Shown piece by piece: positions 62,739 through 64,000 of a stretch of 64,000 bases of DNA (position 1 is the stretch's first letter; each line of letters opens with the position of its first letter). The DNA lies in contig JAUJNP010000015.1 of assembly GCA_030448105.1 (NCBI GenBank), positions 4,608-68,607 on the forward strand, written 5' to 3'. The notes beneath the pieces were generated by a model. It was not told where the DNA came from. It searched no databases and saw nothing but the letters and a program-made list of their open reading frames with translations. This stretch comes from Acidimicrobiales bacterium. Its GTDB lineage: Bacteria; Actinomycetota; Acidimicrobiia; Acidimicrobiales; Iamiaceae. The position numbers were made by a program, and so were the translations under genes.

Positions 62739-64000
62739 GTGGCTACATCCCGAATCGCCGGAGGCCTGCGGGCCGCTGTGGCCGTCGCCGTGATCGGCGC
62801 CGCCGCCGGCGTCGCCGCGCTGGCCGTGCCCGGCACCGCCGGCGCCCAGTCCTCCGAGGTGGTCTGCACCGCCTACGCGGTCGAGACCGCGGGCGAGGGC
62901 CTGGCCCTCACCCTCGCCGATCAGACCCTCACCGCCGGGATCACCTCGGCCGCCGGCACCACCGCTCCCGAGCCGGCCACCGGCCCCCGCGCCACCGCCA
63001 CCGGCACGGGCGCCACGCTCTCGACCTCCACCGCCACCGCCGCCGCCGGCGAGAACGGCACCGCTCCCGACGTCGACGACCCGCCCGCCGTGACCGGGCC
63101 CATAGCCCTTCCGCCCAGCGTGCCCGTCGCCGGTGTCGTCACCGCCACCGGTGACGCCGTGGCCGCGGTCGACGCCCAGGGCCTCCCGTCTGCCTCGTCC
63201 AGCGGCGAGGTCAGCAACATCATCGTGTCCCCGGCCGATGTGATCGCCGCCCTGCCCACCGGCACCCTCCCGCCCATCGTCATCCCCGGCGGGCCCACCC
63301 TGAACCTCGACCAGTTCCAGCTGCTCGCCCAGGTGCTGGGCCTCGGCGCCGGCTCGGCCGCCCAGATCCAACTGGGCGAGGCCACCTCGGTGGTCACCAG
63401 CGATGCCAGCGGGGCCGCCGCCAACTCCACCGCTGCGGCCGGCGAGATCAACCTGCTCAACGGCATCCTCGGGCCGCTGGTCACCCTGCGGCTGGCGGCG
63501 CCGACCGCCGGGGTCACCATCGCCGCCGACGGCTCCACCGCCACCGCTGACTTCACCAACCCGGTCGTCACCATCGACACCAACCCGCTGCTGGCCACCA
63601 TCATCGACCAGATCGTCACCGCGGTGGTGGCCGGCTTGCCCCCGGCCCTCCAGGCCCTCGCCCGTCCCATCGTGGACGCCGCGCTGCGCCCGGCTCTCAC
63701 CGCGACCTTCAACACCATCAACGGCGCCCTGGCCGCCCTGCCCGACCAGGTGCAGGCGGGTGAGACCATCGACCAGGAGATCATTCCGGGCGTGCTCCGC
63801 CTGCGCCTCGGCATCGCCTCGGGCTCGGCCACCGCCGGCGGCGTGGTGCCGGCCTCGGCCCAGTCCGGCGTGATCGACCTCAGCCTCCTCGTCGCCGGCA
63901 CCGAGCTGGTCGGCCTGGTGGGCGGGCGCACCACCGCCGACGCCGTGCCCGCCGGCTGCGTCACCGTGACCCCGACCACGCCCACCACCGCCGGCCCCGG
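62739..64000 (+). CDS. Secreted Ala/Thr-rich protein, partial (runs off the window)
   Basis: At least 420 residues, open at the right edge. GTG start with GGGGAGAG 5 nt upstream. A signal peptide (LRAAVAVAVIGAAAGVAALA, cleavage probably after AGA before QSSEV) is followed by low-charge, Ala/Thr/Val-rich sequence with repeated short beta-like strands, such as VVCTAYAVETAGEGLALTLA and TLNLDQFQLLAQVLGLGAGS, and ends in a Thr/Pro stretch likely leading to a wall or membrane anchor. Resembles actinobacterial choice-of-anchor surface proteins; not assigned to a named family with certainty. Confidence 0.75.
   Translation, partial: MATSRIAGGLRAAVAVAVIGAAAGVAALAVPGTAGAQSSEVVCTAYAVETAGEGLALTLADQTLTAGITSAAGTTAPEPATGPRATATGTGATLSTSTATAAAGENGTAPDVDDPPAVTGPIALPPSVPVAGVVTATGDAVAAVDAQGLPSASSSGEVSNIIVSPADVIAALPTGTLPPIVIPGGPTLNLDQFQLLAQVLGLGAGSAAQIQLGEATSVVTSDASGAAANSTAAAGEINLLNGILGPLVTLRLAAPTAGVTIAADGSTATADFTNPVVTIDTNPLLATIIDQIVTAVVAGLPPALQALARPIVDAALRPALTATFNTINGALAALPDQVQAGETIDQEIIPGVLRLRLGIASGSATAGGVVPASAQSGVIDLSLLVAGTELVGLVGGRTTADAVPAGCVTVTPTTPTTAGP

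Overview
This window is chromosomal DNA of a high-GC actinobacterium with many GTG starts. The class Acidimicrobiia is the best guess (inference). Support comes from two actinobacterial ribosomal mini-proteins (a bS22-like and a bL37-like gene), the gene orders tatD-rsmA-ispE and glmU-prs-ctc-pth-mfd, and a widespread TANNNT box placed 6-9 nt before start codons, the hallmark of leaderless mRNAs.

Layout. 0-8.2 kb and 15.7-25.4 kb together form a nucleoside salvage region. It holds a PfkB kinase, purine nucleoside phosphorylase, a phosphohexomutase-like enzyme, upp, deoC with two aldehyde dehydrogenase genes, add, deoA, cdd, and a complete BMP-type nucleoside ABC importer (lipoprotein, ATPase, two permeases). 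8.2-15.4 kb is the MoxR/DUF58/DUF4350/DUF4129 membrane cluster with RDD and SpoIIM-like proteins; a P450 follows at 17-18 kb. 25.5-30.3 kb carries a TetR/ferritin-like pair, an enoyl-CoA hydratase, an SMP-30-like protein and a VOC protein, then tRNA-Pro. 30.4-36.0 kb is an accessory patch of visibly lower GC: a decayed IS481-type integrase end, a potassium channel, two methyltransferases, a P-loop kinase, an IS256-type element and a SET-domain gene. 36-44.7 kb has small enzymes, an ECF sigma factor with a membrane DUF4349 partner, a Ser/Thr kinase, a prolyl oligopeptidase and a DUF3445 protein. 44.7-53.1 kb has bL37, a PHP protein, ychF, DUF192, rsmI, GNAT, HNH, VOC, rmuC, tatD and rsmA. 53-64 kb has an acyltransferase, ispE, bS22, tRNA-Gln, glmU (truncated), prs, ctc, pth, mfd and a secreted protein running off the end.

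Quality warning. At least fifteen otherwise conserved genes are broken by single-base gaps, nearly all in short G/C homopolymers (densest at 11.2-12.8, 20.0-22.1, 34.4-35.0, 44.9-46.0 and 49.6-51.3 kb). Restoring one base gives continuous family-consistent proteins and natural start/stop overlaps, so these are treated as probable consensus errors rather than pseudogenes.

Most notable: two DNA-maintenance genes (an HNH nuclease and rmuC) share an almost identical promoter, TGTCA(C/T)AC-N8-GAGAAT-N6-ATG, resembling the RecA-independent (PafBC-type) DNA-damage promoter of mycobacteria; two divergent gene pairs have overlapping -10 boxes; a 76-bp repeat occurs three times; GlmU lacks its acetyltransferase half.
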